A DNA stretch of 64,000 nucleotides from assembly GCA_020543525.1 (NCBI GenBank), contig JAHYIO010000037.1, positions 124,001 through 188,000 of the forward strand, read 5' to 3'. Positions 47,242 to 58,239 of this stretch are shown here, one piece after another. A program made the translations under genes and the position numbers. Below the pieces are notes generated by a model. The model did no database searches and was not told where the DNA came from. It saw only the letters and a program-made list of their open reading frames with translations. The DNA is from Coriolopsis trogii (lineage: Eukaryota; Basidiomycota; Agaricomycetes; Polyporales; Polyporaceae). The first letter of the stretch is position 1. Each line of letters starts with the position of its first letter.

Positions 47242-49688
47242 ATGGCCGCCAGATCCTGCCTTTTCCTCACAACCCTTCCTATTCTCCTCCCGCTCTTCGT
47301 CCACGCCATGCCGGCACCATATTCCTCTTCTCCCGTTCATCGTCGCCAACTTGACCCGATGGCTGCCACGCCCATGACTGTGATTGTGGCAGAAACGGCA
47401 ACGTTCTACACGACTGTCACCAGCACTCTCATTTCAACCTCTCCGCTGGCAGTTCCCGCCCCTCCGCCTTCATCAAATCCGAACGCACCCTCGACCGACC
47501 ATCTGGATGTGCCTTTTCTCATCGTACCCGGCGGCTCTCCTCCTCTCACCCGAACACTGTCCTCCACTTCCCAGGTCGTCGCCACCGGTACTTCGGACCC
47601 AAATGTCCCGTCTTCGTTCTCATCTCCACCAGATCTCACTGCGACTTCTAGTACTGGCGCTCCCTCGTCAACAGCAGACGCGACCCCGCTCGTAATGGCC
47701 TACTATCCTGCCTGGGTTGTGAATGACTACCCGCCAGAGAACATCGACTTCAATAGATTCGACTGGATTGACTTTGCATTCGCCGTGCCCAATCAGGACT
47801 TTAGTATCTCTTGGGACGGCTCGGACGATGCTCCGGACACACTTCGGCGGCTGGTCACCTGGGCACATGCAAGCGGCAAACGCGTGAAATTGAGTGTGGG
47901 CGGTTGGACAGGAAGCAAGTACGTTCTCGTTCCTTCATTTCACCCTTTCCGCCCCGCTCCTATATCCTGCAACGCGTTGTAGCCTGCTGTATGCGCCGCC
48001 GCATTGGAACCTCCGGCACCGTATCATATCTTCCATACCCTGCGGAAGGATTGGACTGATTCGCTCCGATCCCCCTCCTATGCAGGTTCTTCTCATCCGC
48101 AGTGGCAACTCCCCAGAGCCGCGCAACGCTCGCCAACAACATCTTTGCATTGTACCAGCAATTCGGCCTGGACGGGATAGATATCGACTGGGAATATCCC
48201 GGCCAAGACGGGAACACCGGGAACATCGTCAACCCGGACGATTCCGCCAACTTTCTCGAGTTCCTCCGAATCCTCCGAAACATCCTTCCACCGAACGCCA
48301 CAATCACCGCTGCAACACAGACGGTCCCGTTTGCAGATACGGAGGGGAACCCTCTGCCGAACGTGTCCGCATTCGCACAAGTCTTGGACTGGGTTCTGCT
48401 CATGAACTACGATACATGGGGATGTGAGTGCTCTGCTGTTTCGATCCACTGCTCCATTTCGTCCACTCTCTTCCTCCTTATCGCCATCCCGCTCTTCCCC
48501 ATTGTCTGGATCCGCGTCTTCTCCGATCTCGCTTCGTATTACATGCTCCGTTGTCGTCCATGCTGACCTGCGCGCCGATATGAAACGCGCTTGTTTCTTT
48601 CCACAGCGTCCAGCAAGCCTGGGCCGAATGCTCCCCTCAGCGACGCGTGCCACAACTCGACGCAGCACAACGCGAACGCCCTGTCGGCCCTGCAGATCTG
48701 GACGGACGCCGGCTTCCCCCCTAGGCAGCTCGTGCTCGGCATGCCTTCGTACGGCTATATCTCGCGCTCATCTGCGATGATGCTCCAGACGCGCGCTGGT
48801 TCTCGTTTCTCTTCTTTAGCTGGTCCTTCTCGTCCTCCGGGCTCTTCTGGGTCTTCTGCGACGGGTCGGCGTCTGGGGCGGAGACGATCGCTGGTCACGC
48901 GCGGGGCGCGTGCTTGGGGCTGGCACTGGGAGCGAGGCTGGGACCTGGAGCACACCTTGAAGCGCAGGCGCAAGATCAGGAACAAGCAGCGTGCGCAAGC
49001 GCACGCCACTGGGGAACGCGCACAGGCACGGGCTTGGTCTCGGGCTGTGGGCTGGGTGGAGTCGCTGGCCGATCTGCTTCCTGGGGGAGCTGTGCGCGTG
49101 AAGAACGAGGACGGGGGCACGAACGATGGGCAGGTCCAGTTCCGGGACCTCGTCAGGCAGGGCGTCCTTCAGGGGTACGAGGACGCAGGCTCGGGTTCCG
49201 CGCAGGCGCAGGCGCAGGCTGGCTCCATGGCTTTCTCTGTCGAATTGGCAAGTCCAGGCGCCGATGGGGACACGGACGCGGACATGGACGACGGCTCCAC
49301 GAACGACAGCAGTTCCTCGAGCACAGACACATACTCCAGCACGAATGCGAACGCGAACGCGAACACGAGTACGCCGGCGTACACGGGCTCGTTCAGCGGG
49401 CAGGGCCCCGCGGCGCTGCGGGCGGCGATCGAGGAGCGGGACCCTCGGGCGCTGTTCGCTGGGGCGGGCGGGTTCGTGCGGATGTGGGACGCGTGCTCGA
49501 GCACGCCGTACCTGCGCTCGGCGGGCGCGGGCCAGGTGGTGACGTACGACGACCCGGTGTCGCTCGAGATGAAGGCGGAGATGGTGCGCGGGGCGGGGAT
49601 GCGGGGTGTGAACCTGTTTGACGTCCATGGGGACACGGATGGGTGGGACTTGACGGATGGGCTGAGGAGGGGGCTTGGGTTGGTCTGA
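47242..49688 (+). CDS. Secreted GH18 chitinase with a large internal low-complexity insert
   Basis: GH18 chitinases hydrolyse chitin and serve in wall remodelling and recycling. Three exons (47242-47918, 48086-48423, 48607-49688) join to 698 residues. A signal peptide (MAARSCLFLTTLPILLPLFV) is followed by a 130-residue Ser/Thr/Pro-rich region, likely O-glycosylated. The catalytic barrel begins VMAYYPAWVVNDYPPENIDF; KLSVGGWTGS and the catalytic DGIDIDWEYPG (last Glu is the acid/base) follow, then LLMNYDTWG and LGMPSYGY. After ISRSSA, about residue 395, the expected barrel is broken by about 110 residues rich in Arg, Ala and Gly. The family-like text resumes with VQFRDLVRQGVL, then an Ala/Gln and Asn/Ala repeat stretch, and ends with VRMWDACSSTPYLRSA, VVTYDDPVSLEMKAEM and GVNLFDVHGDTDGWDL. 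The exon joins are all in frame. Confidence 0.88.
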
Positions 49689-50457
49689 GTCACTCGGCTA
49701 GTGTGTGGTCGGGTGGGTGAGGAGGTGCGATTGGATCGCACGGGGCCTGGTGCTCTTGCGTTCTTTGTGTACGTCGTACTTGCTTGATGTCTGGTAGGAT
49801 GAGATGAGATGAGATGCCGGCGGTCGTCTCGGATACATGCTAGGATCGTTCTGATTGCGTGCAAGGTTGACGTTGTGATGTGCCACTCGGCCGTTGGCAG
49901 TGGCAGGGTGGCGGCGGGTCGTGCGGTTGTTGTCTGATTCGTTTCTTTGGTGAGCGGCGGAATGTACGTGTCGATGTCAAGACTAGACTAGTCATGGCAC
50001 TATACAGCGAAGTCGAAGTACGTGCGAGGTCGCGAGCTCTTCTTTCTCGGGGGTTGCGGACCGTTCGGGCACTGCGTTCTCAGCACTCGCGATGTGATGC
50101 GTAAAGGTGATGGAGTACCGTACAATGCATGGGCAAGACCCTTGCGGGGTTGCGTGCAGTAGCTATATACGTCGATCCGTTCAATCTCATCCCATGCATG
50201 TCTATGTAGAGAAGCATCGATAGAGGACGATTGTAGTGTTGCGTAAAGCAACGCGCTTAGCCCGAACCATAAATCGACGTGTGAAGAGCGTTCATAGAAG
50301 AGAGCACTGAGAACCCGGTGGGTGAGCACAAATACATGCATACGCTCCATGTGCACGATGCACTCGCTCTTCGAGGAAACGCGACGTCCACGCGGACTCC
50401 CCCCACTATCTCTCGCACCCATCACTAGTGTCAGCACCGACGCGCACGAGCTAGACG
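49689..50457. other. Intergenic region between chitinase and Myb-like gene
   Basis: The 3' flank of the chitinase contains a short ATGAG repeat near 49798-49815. The promoter of the next gene must lie at the right end. No gene is visible. Confidence 0.4.
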
Positions 50458-52171
50458 ATGAATCCGACGGCCCCCTTGAACGCTGCTGCGTACATGAGCG
50501 TGCTCGTGCCGGGAAGCACTGTGCCACAGATCGTGCAGGTGCAGTACCAGCCCAACGGCATGTCGCCCCAGGCCATCCAGGTCCCCTTCCAGTCCGGGCT
50601 CTCCGTCTTTCCATGGCAGGGATGGCAGCCTGCGAGTGCCGCCCCGACCCCCGGACGACAGCAACCTCTGGCGCAGGCGCAATGGATGGCCGTGCCTGCC
50701 ATGGCCGCGCCGCAGACCCAGACCCAGACGCAGGCACAGACACGGACAGGCGGTCAGTCGCAGGCTGCACAAGTACAGGCCCATCAGCATCAACAGTCGA
50801 TGGTCGCGGTCAACGACCTTCCCGCGCTCGCGGCGGCGATCCGCCCCTTGTTGCAGGGGGAGAACGCGCCACCTGTCGGATCGTCGCCGAACGACGAGAC
50901 GCTGCTCAACATAGCGCTCAAGGAGGGGAGGCGGGACGGCCTCACGCCGAGGCAGGCGTTGGACAAGCTACATGGGGTGCGTGTGTCATGGTCATCAACG
51001 TCAGGCGAGGCATTGACTGTGATGGACAGGTGAATAAACATACCGATATTGGTGAGGCTTGGACGCCGTTCTCTCGTTGTCCATGATCCTCATGTGCGGC
51101 TCAGCGTGGAAGAACTACTTTTTGGACCATTTGGAGAGGATATATCCCAAGATCTTCCTTCGAGGTACAGTCCAGGCGCCGGCGAATGTGCCCTTGTACA
51201 TCCCGTCAGCACCTCAACCGGTGGATGCGAGGTAGATCGTTCACTTACCAGCTGCGAGTCATGCCGGACTGATGTCTCTTGGTGGTCAGAATGCACACGC
51301 CTGGCAAGAAGAAGAAGCCGCACCACATCCGCTTGCGAGATCGCTCGGGAATGAAGATCGAGAAGATGAAACTGCAGACGGGAAAACGCACCCAGCCGGC
51401 ATCTGGTTCATCCGCGCAGGGGCAACATAGAACAGCCGAATGTGGCGCGCCTCAGACTGGAGGAGGGATCAAGAAACCACGGCCTCAGGACTTTGCCTCC
51501 ACCAATTCGACAGAAAACGAGGAAGATGGACCGCACACTGAAGGTTCCGCTACCTCAGACGAGGAGTCGTCACAGCTGCATTCTTCGTACACGTTTAGAC
51601 CGCCCCAGCTGGTGACAGAGGACGACTTGCGTGCTATGGCCCGGTACACGGTCGAGAACCCGCCCGAAGAGGGCCGCAAAGCTACCGGCAATGCGTATTG
51701 GCTACCGTTTGCGAATCGTAGCAAGGTACGCATCGTTTCAATGTTCTCTTCAACTGAGGACGATGGATCTTCAGAACGCGCAGCGTCGAAGTCATTCTGG
51801 ATGGACTAGGGCAGCTTTGACCTATGTAGACAGTAGGTGTTGCAATTCGCTGCCACTTGCGGTCTGCAGGTTGAGCTGAATTGACAGAGATTGAATCCTA
51901 CGCAAGGGAATTAGCTCAAGCTGCATCAATGCAGGAGGACGGTACCTCACATACGGATGGTGAAGGCTACGATACCGAGGCTCGATGTGGGGGGCTTGTT
52001 GGATCGCCTTCAGTCACTATGAGCGGCGGAGACGGTGCGGCCGCGTCTCGCGTACCACAAAAACGACCGGTTGCTGCAGTGGATGCGGTTTCGTGCTCTG
52101 AGGAAGGTGTCGAGCCTGATGGAAAACGGGTGAAAGGGCAGAAAGAAGCGCAGGCTATGGCTGCATTGTAG
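50458..52171 (+). CDS. Myb/SANT-like domain protein (copy A of a paralogous pair)
   Basis: I do not recognise a named gene. The first exon codes for a Gln/Pro/Ala-rich N-terminus (MNPTAPLNAAAYMSVL). Then comes a helical segment, NDETLLNIALKEGRRDGL, TPRQALDKLHG, and across two introns VNKHTDIAWKNYFLDHLERI with YPKIFLRG, which has the shape of a degenerate Myb/SANT repeat such as that of Rap1. A basic region (KKKKPHHIRLRDRSGMKIEK) follows. The later blocks TEDDLRAMARYTVENP, AYWLPFANRSK, an exon reading QRRSHSGWTRAALTYVD and TEIESYARELAQAA also occur, diverged, in the gene at 62.3-64 kb on the other strand. The end is acidic, then basic (GKRVKGQKEAQ). The small exon 51775-51838 and its acceptor are inferred by comparison with that copy. 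Confidence 0.65.
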
Positions 52172-52550
52172 CAAAGACGTGTACAAGCAAAGCAGTCCAG
52201 TTCCAGAGAGTCGTGAATGAGATGGTTGTCGGCTACTGCGACTACATATTATCATGTGCTGTTCACTCTGACCTGCGGGGATCTCCGGGTCGATCGAGTG
52301 AGCGTTTGCGGAGATAGCCGATTGCGTAAGAGGCCGAGTGGAGAGAACGCAAGCGAAGGACCGTCGCGTCTCGTTCTGGACGAACACCTGCTCAGCGCGC
52401 GGCCTCTGTACCCAAGCCACAGTCTAACCGCCATTCATCCGCCCAGCTGCCCCTTATAGTCGTTCCTCGCGCTTCCTCCGTGCTCTCTTGCCAGCGCATC
52501 GCTCGCCGATCCTCTCCACTCTTGACTCTCACTCTGACTCGTACAGCACC

Positions 52551-55148
52551 ATGACATTCCCCGCGAACGTGGACGCAGATCCGGATCCGACCTCTCAGAT
52601 TGCCTGGCCGGGCAGGCAGCCTGGTGAACGCGGCCGCAGAGGCTCGAACATGTCAAACAAGAACTTGCTGCGCGACGGGAGGAGCGGAAGTCGGCCGTCT
52701 ATGCTTCGCGCCAATGGGAGCGGGAGCTCGAAGCCTATGCCGTCCGGGTCCGCAGACGAGACAGAGCAGCCCAGGAGTGGGAAGAAGAGGATGTCGACGC
52801 TCGATCTGATATACCTCAGTATCTCTATGGGAGGGTCGCAGGTGGCGTGGACCGTCGAGCTTGGGTGAGTTCTCTATGCGCTATACGTGGGTCGCGAGGG
52901 ACGGGTGTTGATCCTGTGCTCTTGACACATGCAGATACGGGACACCTTTCCTGCTCGACCTGGGACTCACTGAGCAGCTAACGAGTCTTGTCTGGCTTGC
53001 GGGGCCTATAAGTGGGCTGATTGCTCAGCCCGTAATTGGTGAGTCTTGCACTTCGCAGACAGCGAATCGCGTGATGTACTCGAGCTAATCGCGTGCCGCG
53101 GTATAGGTGCCATCTCTGATGCTTCAATATCAAAGTACCGTCGTCGGTATTGGATTGTGCTGTCCACCTTCGTCCTTGTCATCTCGACTCTCACCCTTGC
53201 ATATTGTCGAGAAATCGCTGCGTTCTTCGTGGACATTGTGGGCGGCGGCGCCGGAAGCTGGGATCCCAAGTATAGCAAGACGGTATGGCATTGCCCTCTT
53301 GTCAGAATTCTTCCGTGGAATCTGACTGGCAGAATTTGATGAAGGTAACAGACACAGCAATTGGCTTTGCTATCGTGTCATTCTACTTGCTCGACTTTGC
53401 GCTGAATGCCCTCCAAGCCTCGCTCCGCAACCTCTTGCTTGATGTCACTCCTCCAGAACAACTCAATGCGGCCAACGCATGGCATAGTCGGATGCTTAAC
53501 GCCGGTAATATCGTCGGTTACGGGTTCGGTACGTTTGCCAGGAGATGTTGTCCATGTTGTATCTTATAGCTCCGTATACAGGTTTCTTGCCTCTCGCAGA
53601 AATGCCCGTCCTCCGATTACTCGGCGGCTCACAGTTTCGGAAGTTTTGCGTCGTTTGCATGGTCATTCTGACTGCGACCGTATGGGTCACTTGCTGGACC
53701 CAAGAGGAGCAGCCACGTGAGAGACGTCGTCTCGAGAAAGAGTAGGTGCTAGGGAGTTGTCTACCGCAGTGACGTGAAGTTGACAAGGCTGTCTCAGGAG
53801 CGGTTTCCGTGACATTGTTAAGAACATCTGGGCCACGATTTGGACCCTCCCACGGCCCATCAGACGTGTCTGCTACGTACAGATCTTGGCTTTCATGGGA
53901 TGGTGAGTGTGTCAATGGCTATGAAGTTGTCTTGACGTTAACACGACGTAAACAGGTTCCCTTTCCTCTTCTACTCGTACGTACAATTGATTGCGATCTA
54001 GGACACAGTCTGACATTACAGTACAGAACAACCTACATTGGTCAGGTCATGGCTTATGAGCTCGGCAGGGAGCCCGACCACGACCTCGCTACCAGGAAGG
54101 GTGCATTTGCAATGCTAATTTACAGTCTCGGTGAGTCACATGTACTCCTGAACCGTGTCTGCTTGTACTAAGAGTTGAGCAGTTGCTGTCGCTGCCGGAA
54201 CGCTGCTTCCGCACCTCGCGCGTCGCGACACCGCTCTCCTGGCACATGAAGGGGACGAAGACGAAGATGCGGAGCTCGCGCGTCTGCGCAACCAAGTCCG
54301 CGAATGGCGCGCCGAAGCCGCACGCCGAGGAAAGCCCCTCCGCCTTCCCTTCATGCCGTTCTTCCTGCGGAACATTTGGACGGGCGCGTTGCTGCTCTTC
54401 ACGTGTCTGACGCTCGCGACGTTCTTCGTGACCAAGGTGTGGCAGGCGACGGTCCTTGTCTCGCTCGTCGGCATCTGCTGGGCGGTCGCGTGCTGGGCAC
54501 CGTTCGCAATCATCATGGAGTTCCTGAAGGAGCGGGAGCGGGAGTCGAACGAGGAGGGCGAGGCGGTCGCGCGCGAATGGGCGAGAAGGCCGAGCCATAG
54601 CCGGACGCTGTCGACGCCTGCGATCAGGAGGAACAGCAGGGTCGCGCCGGAGGGAGAGCGGACGCCGCTGTTGAGGAGGCGTTCGTTTGACCAGCATAAC
54701 CCGGATGTCGTGCCCGAGGCGGAGGCGGTCGCGGGCGGGACGATCTTGGGGATACACAACCTGGCAATCGTGATGCCCCAATTTATTGTGAGTGCCTTGA
54801 CCTGCTGATGGGCTGTTGGATTGTCTTGCTGACGGCAGTGGGGATTGATAGGTTGCCATTGCATCGAGCATCATATTCAAGGTAGTAGATTCCGACGTCG
54901 AGGACGATCCGTCGAACAACAATGCGTTATATGGCAAGAACGGTGTCGCTTGGGTGCTCAGATTCGGTGGCATATGTACTTTGGTGAGTCATGACGAAGT
55001 GTCTGTTTTTTCGGTCTTTTGCCAATGCTTCTCGTGCATATAGCTAGGTGCTGTCATTGCTCGTATGGTTCCGCCCACACGTACAGAGAAGGAAATGCGC
55101 AGGCGCCTTGCGGAGCTGAAGGTCCTCCAGGAGGAGGGCACTCCTTGA
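52551..55148 (+). CDS. Sucrose/disaccharide-H+ symporter-like transporter (SUT/SLC45 family)
   Basis: This is a 12-helix transporter of the GPH/SLC45 type, which in fungi carries sucrose or other disaccharides with protons; the substrate is not proven here. Exons join from MTFPANVDADPDPT (52551) to VLQEEGTP (stop 55146-55148). After a disordered 80-residue N-terminus come LIYLSISMGGSQVAWTVELG, TPFLLDLGLTEQLTSLVWLA, GPISGLIAQPVIGAISDAS, YRRRYWIVLSTFVL, LNALQASLRNLLLDVTP, NAWHSRMLNAGNIVGYGFG, QILAFMGWFPFLFYSTTYI, GALLLFTCLTLATFF and WAPFAIIMEFL. A long charged loop between helices, SRTLSTPAIRRNS with RTPLLRR, lies near LGIHNLAIVMPQFIVAIASS. The ELGYGTPFLLDLGL and AGPISGLIAQPVIG blocks are family hallmarks. 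A TATA-like TTATAG lies about 100 bases before the ATG. Confidence 0.9.
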
Positions 55149-55382
55149 CCACGCTTTCACTCTATGATTTGGCACTGGACTCTGCGCTCCTACCGTCATC
55201 GACCTTTTGTGCAAATCTTTTGAATACAGTAGTGTCGCATCGTACATTTTTCCTTGTCATCTACGGGGCTTATACAGGACTCTTGGCTCTCTCGTTTCGC
55301 GTGTTGTACATCATCTAGCCTTTTTACCACCTCGCTGGTCAACGCTCACCGCCCGTATCTGTCACCTACTGCTCTCCCGTCC

Positions 55383-57989
55383 TCATGTACTTTTGTTGCA
55401 TATAGCAAGGATCGCGTAATCCCAGTCGTCTCCGTTCCTACTCGCCAGATACCTGCAAGGAATAGCCGTGATGGGTACCGCAGCGGCCTCCGTTAAGGAC
55501 GAAACAACAGATGAGGCAGCTGAGGGCAAAACCGATTTCAGCTCTCGTCTGTTCATGTACTTGCACGGTGTCTTCTGACCTTGCGGTGCGGAGACATTGT
55601 AAAAGAGGCGGATGGACAGTGTTTGTGCACTCAGCGATTGAAGGCTCGGCACGGTGCGTATGTGCGAGTGCAGTCCGGAACCGTAGCCTCTGCCGCAGAT
55701 CAACGTGACTTGGGAAGGGGTCTCTTCAAAGTAGGAGATCTCGTAGTATAGCTTGCTGCTAGCGTCATGAATGGCACCTGTTTCCAAACGTGAGCGACGA
55801 TGACATTCGTGGGTTCCGGCCGACCGGCAACTCACCGTCGTCAAAGACAGGCACGATTGAACGACGAACGACCGTCCCGTCGTCGTCTTCTACTTCGCAC
55901 TGCCCGGTATGCACTATGACCTGTTTCTCGATCAGTGCGCCTCTGGGGAGCTCTGGGACGACGACAAAGAGCGTAGGGACGTCCGTTTCCTATCGTGACG
56001 AGAGAGGGGTATGTCAGTCCCGCAGATCCTCGTAGTCCATGATGGGCAAGACCTACCTCCTCATATGCCGAGCTTGCAGAGCGGATTGGAGCCGCATCAC
56101 CTCGGTTGGCGAGCCAGTACACGATGCCCTGCATGTGTCCCGTCCAACCGCCTCCCGAGTTATTCTTGAGCGCGTCGACGACACGATGGACGTGTTGGAA
56201 AGAGAGCGCTGCTTCGATGGCGAGCGATTGGGGGCTGGGCAGCGTGAGGTTGCTAGGGATGAGACCGATCTGGCCCGAGACGAAGACTCGCTCGTCGACC
56301 TAGTGTGAAAGGCATGAGTGCAAGAGCGGGCGCAGACATCCGCAAAGACACGAAGATCTTACAACGATGGCCTGTGAGTACGGCCCGATGTTGGCTGGTG
56401 CCCAGTAGCTAAGGCTCTGGACGTGCAGTGCCTGTCGGTCAGACGGAGTGCTTTCGGCGTACGCGATGCAGTCCAGTCGGACACGGATGGGGGGAGGGAG
56501 GTCGACGGCAACGCAAGCGCGGGCTGGTGGGCTTGTTCCGAAGTAGGTTGCGTAGATCGCGTTGACGCGTGCGAAGAGGTCTATCGAGGAGAGGAAGATG
56601 TTGATGTTGGCACATTGTGCCAGGTTGAGCGAGTAGTGGCCCAGACACTCTGGAGTGCGACTGTGAGGGACGTCGAAGAAGCAATGTCCGCTCTATGGCA
56701 TACCTTTTAGCTTTTGGAAGCATTCGTGCACTTCATCTTCGATCGTGTGTTGTTCGTGTGGGTTGCTAACGTCGCGCTGCACGTTGGCTACTGCAACCCA
56801 GCTGCCAAACTGCCTGGAAGACAGAGGCGGGGCAATGACAGGTTGTGACATGCATGCAGGAGCATTCCCAGGTGATACTAGAGCGTGCTGTATGGTGTCG
56901 CGGACACGGCTAAAGGACTCTGAAAGGACCGCAGGGATACTCAACTGGGAAGCTCCGGACAGATCTTGGTTCGCGTGGAGAGATGCTTTCTTAATGCGTA
57001 GATATGCCACGGTCGCGAAGTCGTTGTCTGAATGGACGACCGTTTCGACTTCGTCTCTGAGATTTGCGATAAAAATGAGACAGTATCAATCTTCGGCAGG
57101 ATATCTCACAGATTGATACGAGACTTGAAGAGAGGACAATTGAGCGTCAAGGTCTCGTACTCTCCTCCTTCGCCGCATATATGCGACCCATACAACGCGT
57201 TCTAGCTCTCATTCAGTGGTATTCTAGACAACGGAGCGACACACTTTACCAGCTTTTGGAGAGTTGGCTGCATCTGTGCTAGAGTCTTCCCGAGATGCTT
57301 AGTGGTCAGACCAATCCCTGCGACTTTGATGAGAATGGCTTCCATGCCGGCCGCGATCATCTCGGACAGTAGTTCCTCCTGGTCTCGTTGCCACAGATAG
57401 CAGAGCGGCGTGAGCCCTAGGCGTCGACAGCTGGAGTGCATGAGAGACACGTATGTCGCAATAACCACAGTCACATACACATGTTCCACTCGCACTCGCT
57501 GATAGTTGGACAAGATTGCACCCACGGAGACACCTTGTATGTCTGGATGGTGATACTGGATATGAATGCGTAAATGAGATGGATCGAGCAGAAGTACGTG
57601 GGATGATCACTTTGACTGTAGATAATAATCCGAACAGATCCTCCGTTTCGTCCCCGGAAATACCCCCGCTGGAAGCAGGATCGCGTCCTCCGTATTCGCC
57701 TCCTTGCTCTACTGCAGCTCCGGATATTACTCTGCGGTACAGAGGGACGTCCAATGCACGTCCGACAAACTCAATGGCATCTTGGCCTACGGTCTGGTAC
57801 AGGTACGAGTCAAGTTCCTCTAATTTGCACGGAGTCGGAAGGGGGAACGGGGAAGCTGGATGTGGCCGAACCTTTGCCTTGCTCCGGGCCAAGAGTAGCA
57901 GCGGCGACGAGGCAATGACCGTTGTGGGCACAATGCAGAAGATTGAAGCAGCTGTCTTTGCCGCCGCTGAGTAGTGCGACGTACTTCAT
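55383..57989 (-). CDS. DPH6: Diphthine-ammonia ligase with C-terminal RidA-like domains
   Basis: DPH6 amidates diphthine on elongation factor 2 in the last step of diphthamide formation, using ATP and ammonia. Minus-strand exons join from MKYVALLSGGKDSCFNLLHC, the PP-loop ATP-binding motif SGGKDS, through ELDSYLYQTVGQDAIEFV, GVSVGAILSNYQRVRVEHVC, RLGLTPLCYLWQRDQEELL, MIAAGMEAILIKVAGIGL, and, across an intron, HICGEGGEYETLTLNCPLF. The second half has RidA/YjgF-like segments (YWAPANIGPYSQAI, FVSGQIGLIPSNL, AALSFQHVHRVVDAL), as in yeast DPH6. The tail ends DDWDYAILAICNKST at 55383. It is head-to-head with UBA1, 250 bases between ATGs. The start is chosen at MKYVA because the PP-loop begins there in all family members. 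Confidence 0.93.
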
Positions 57990-58239
57990 AGTAGAAGCAA
58001 AGGGCAGAGACGGTCTTGGTACAAGCAGGAAGACTTTCCCGCGCTTACAGCTGCTTAAAACTACCGCAAGGGTCGGGTAGATTACAGCTGTGCTTAGCTT
58101 AGTCAGAGTCGCGTGCAAGGATGAGCGCGTCTGTGTATAATCGGTCCCCGCCACAGCCCAAGTTACCAAACCTATCTTTCTTCCTGCCACCTCCCTCCTC
58201 TCCCATCTATCCCGACACTCACGCTCTTCTTCACGACTA
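57990..58239. promoter_or_regulatory. Shared DPH6 / UBA1 divergent promoter
   Basis: The 250 bases between the two ATGs hold GTATAATC at about 58135, a TATA-like string on the UBA1 side, followed by a C/T-rich leader. Confidence 0.45.

Noticed and set aside
48816..49628. 270-residue minus-strand frame inside the chitinase
   Set aside because: It is almost wholly Arg/Ala/Val repeats and lies antisense to the low-complexity insert of the chitinase.
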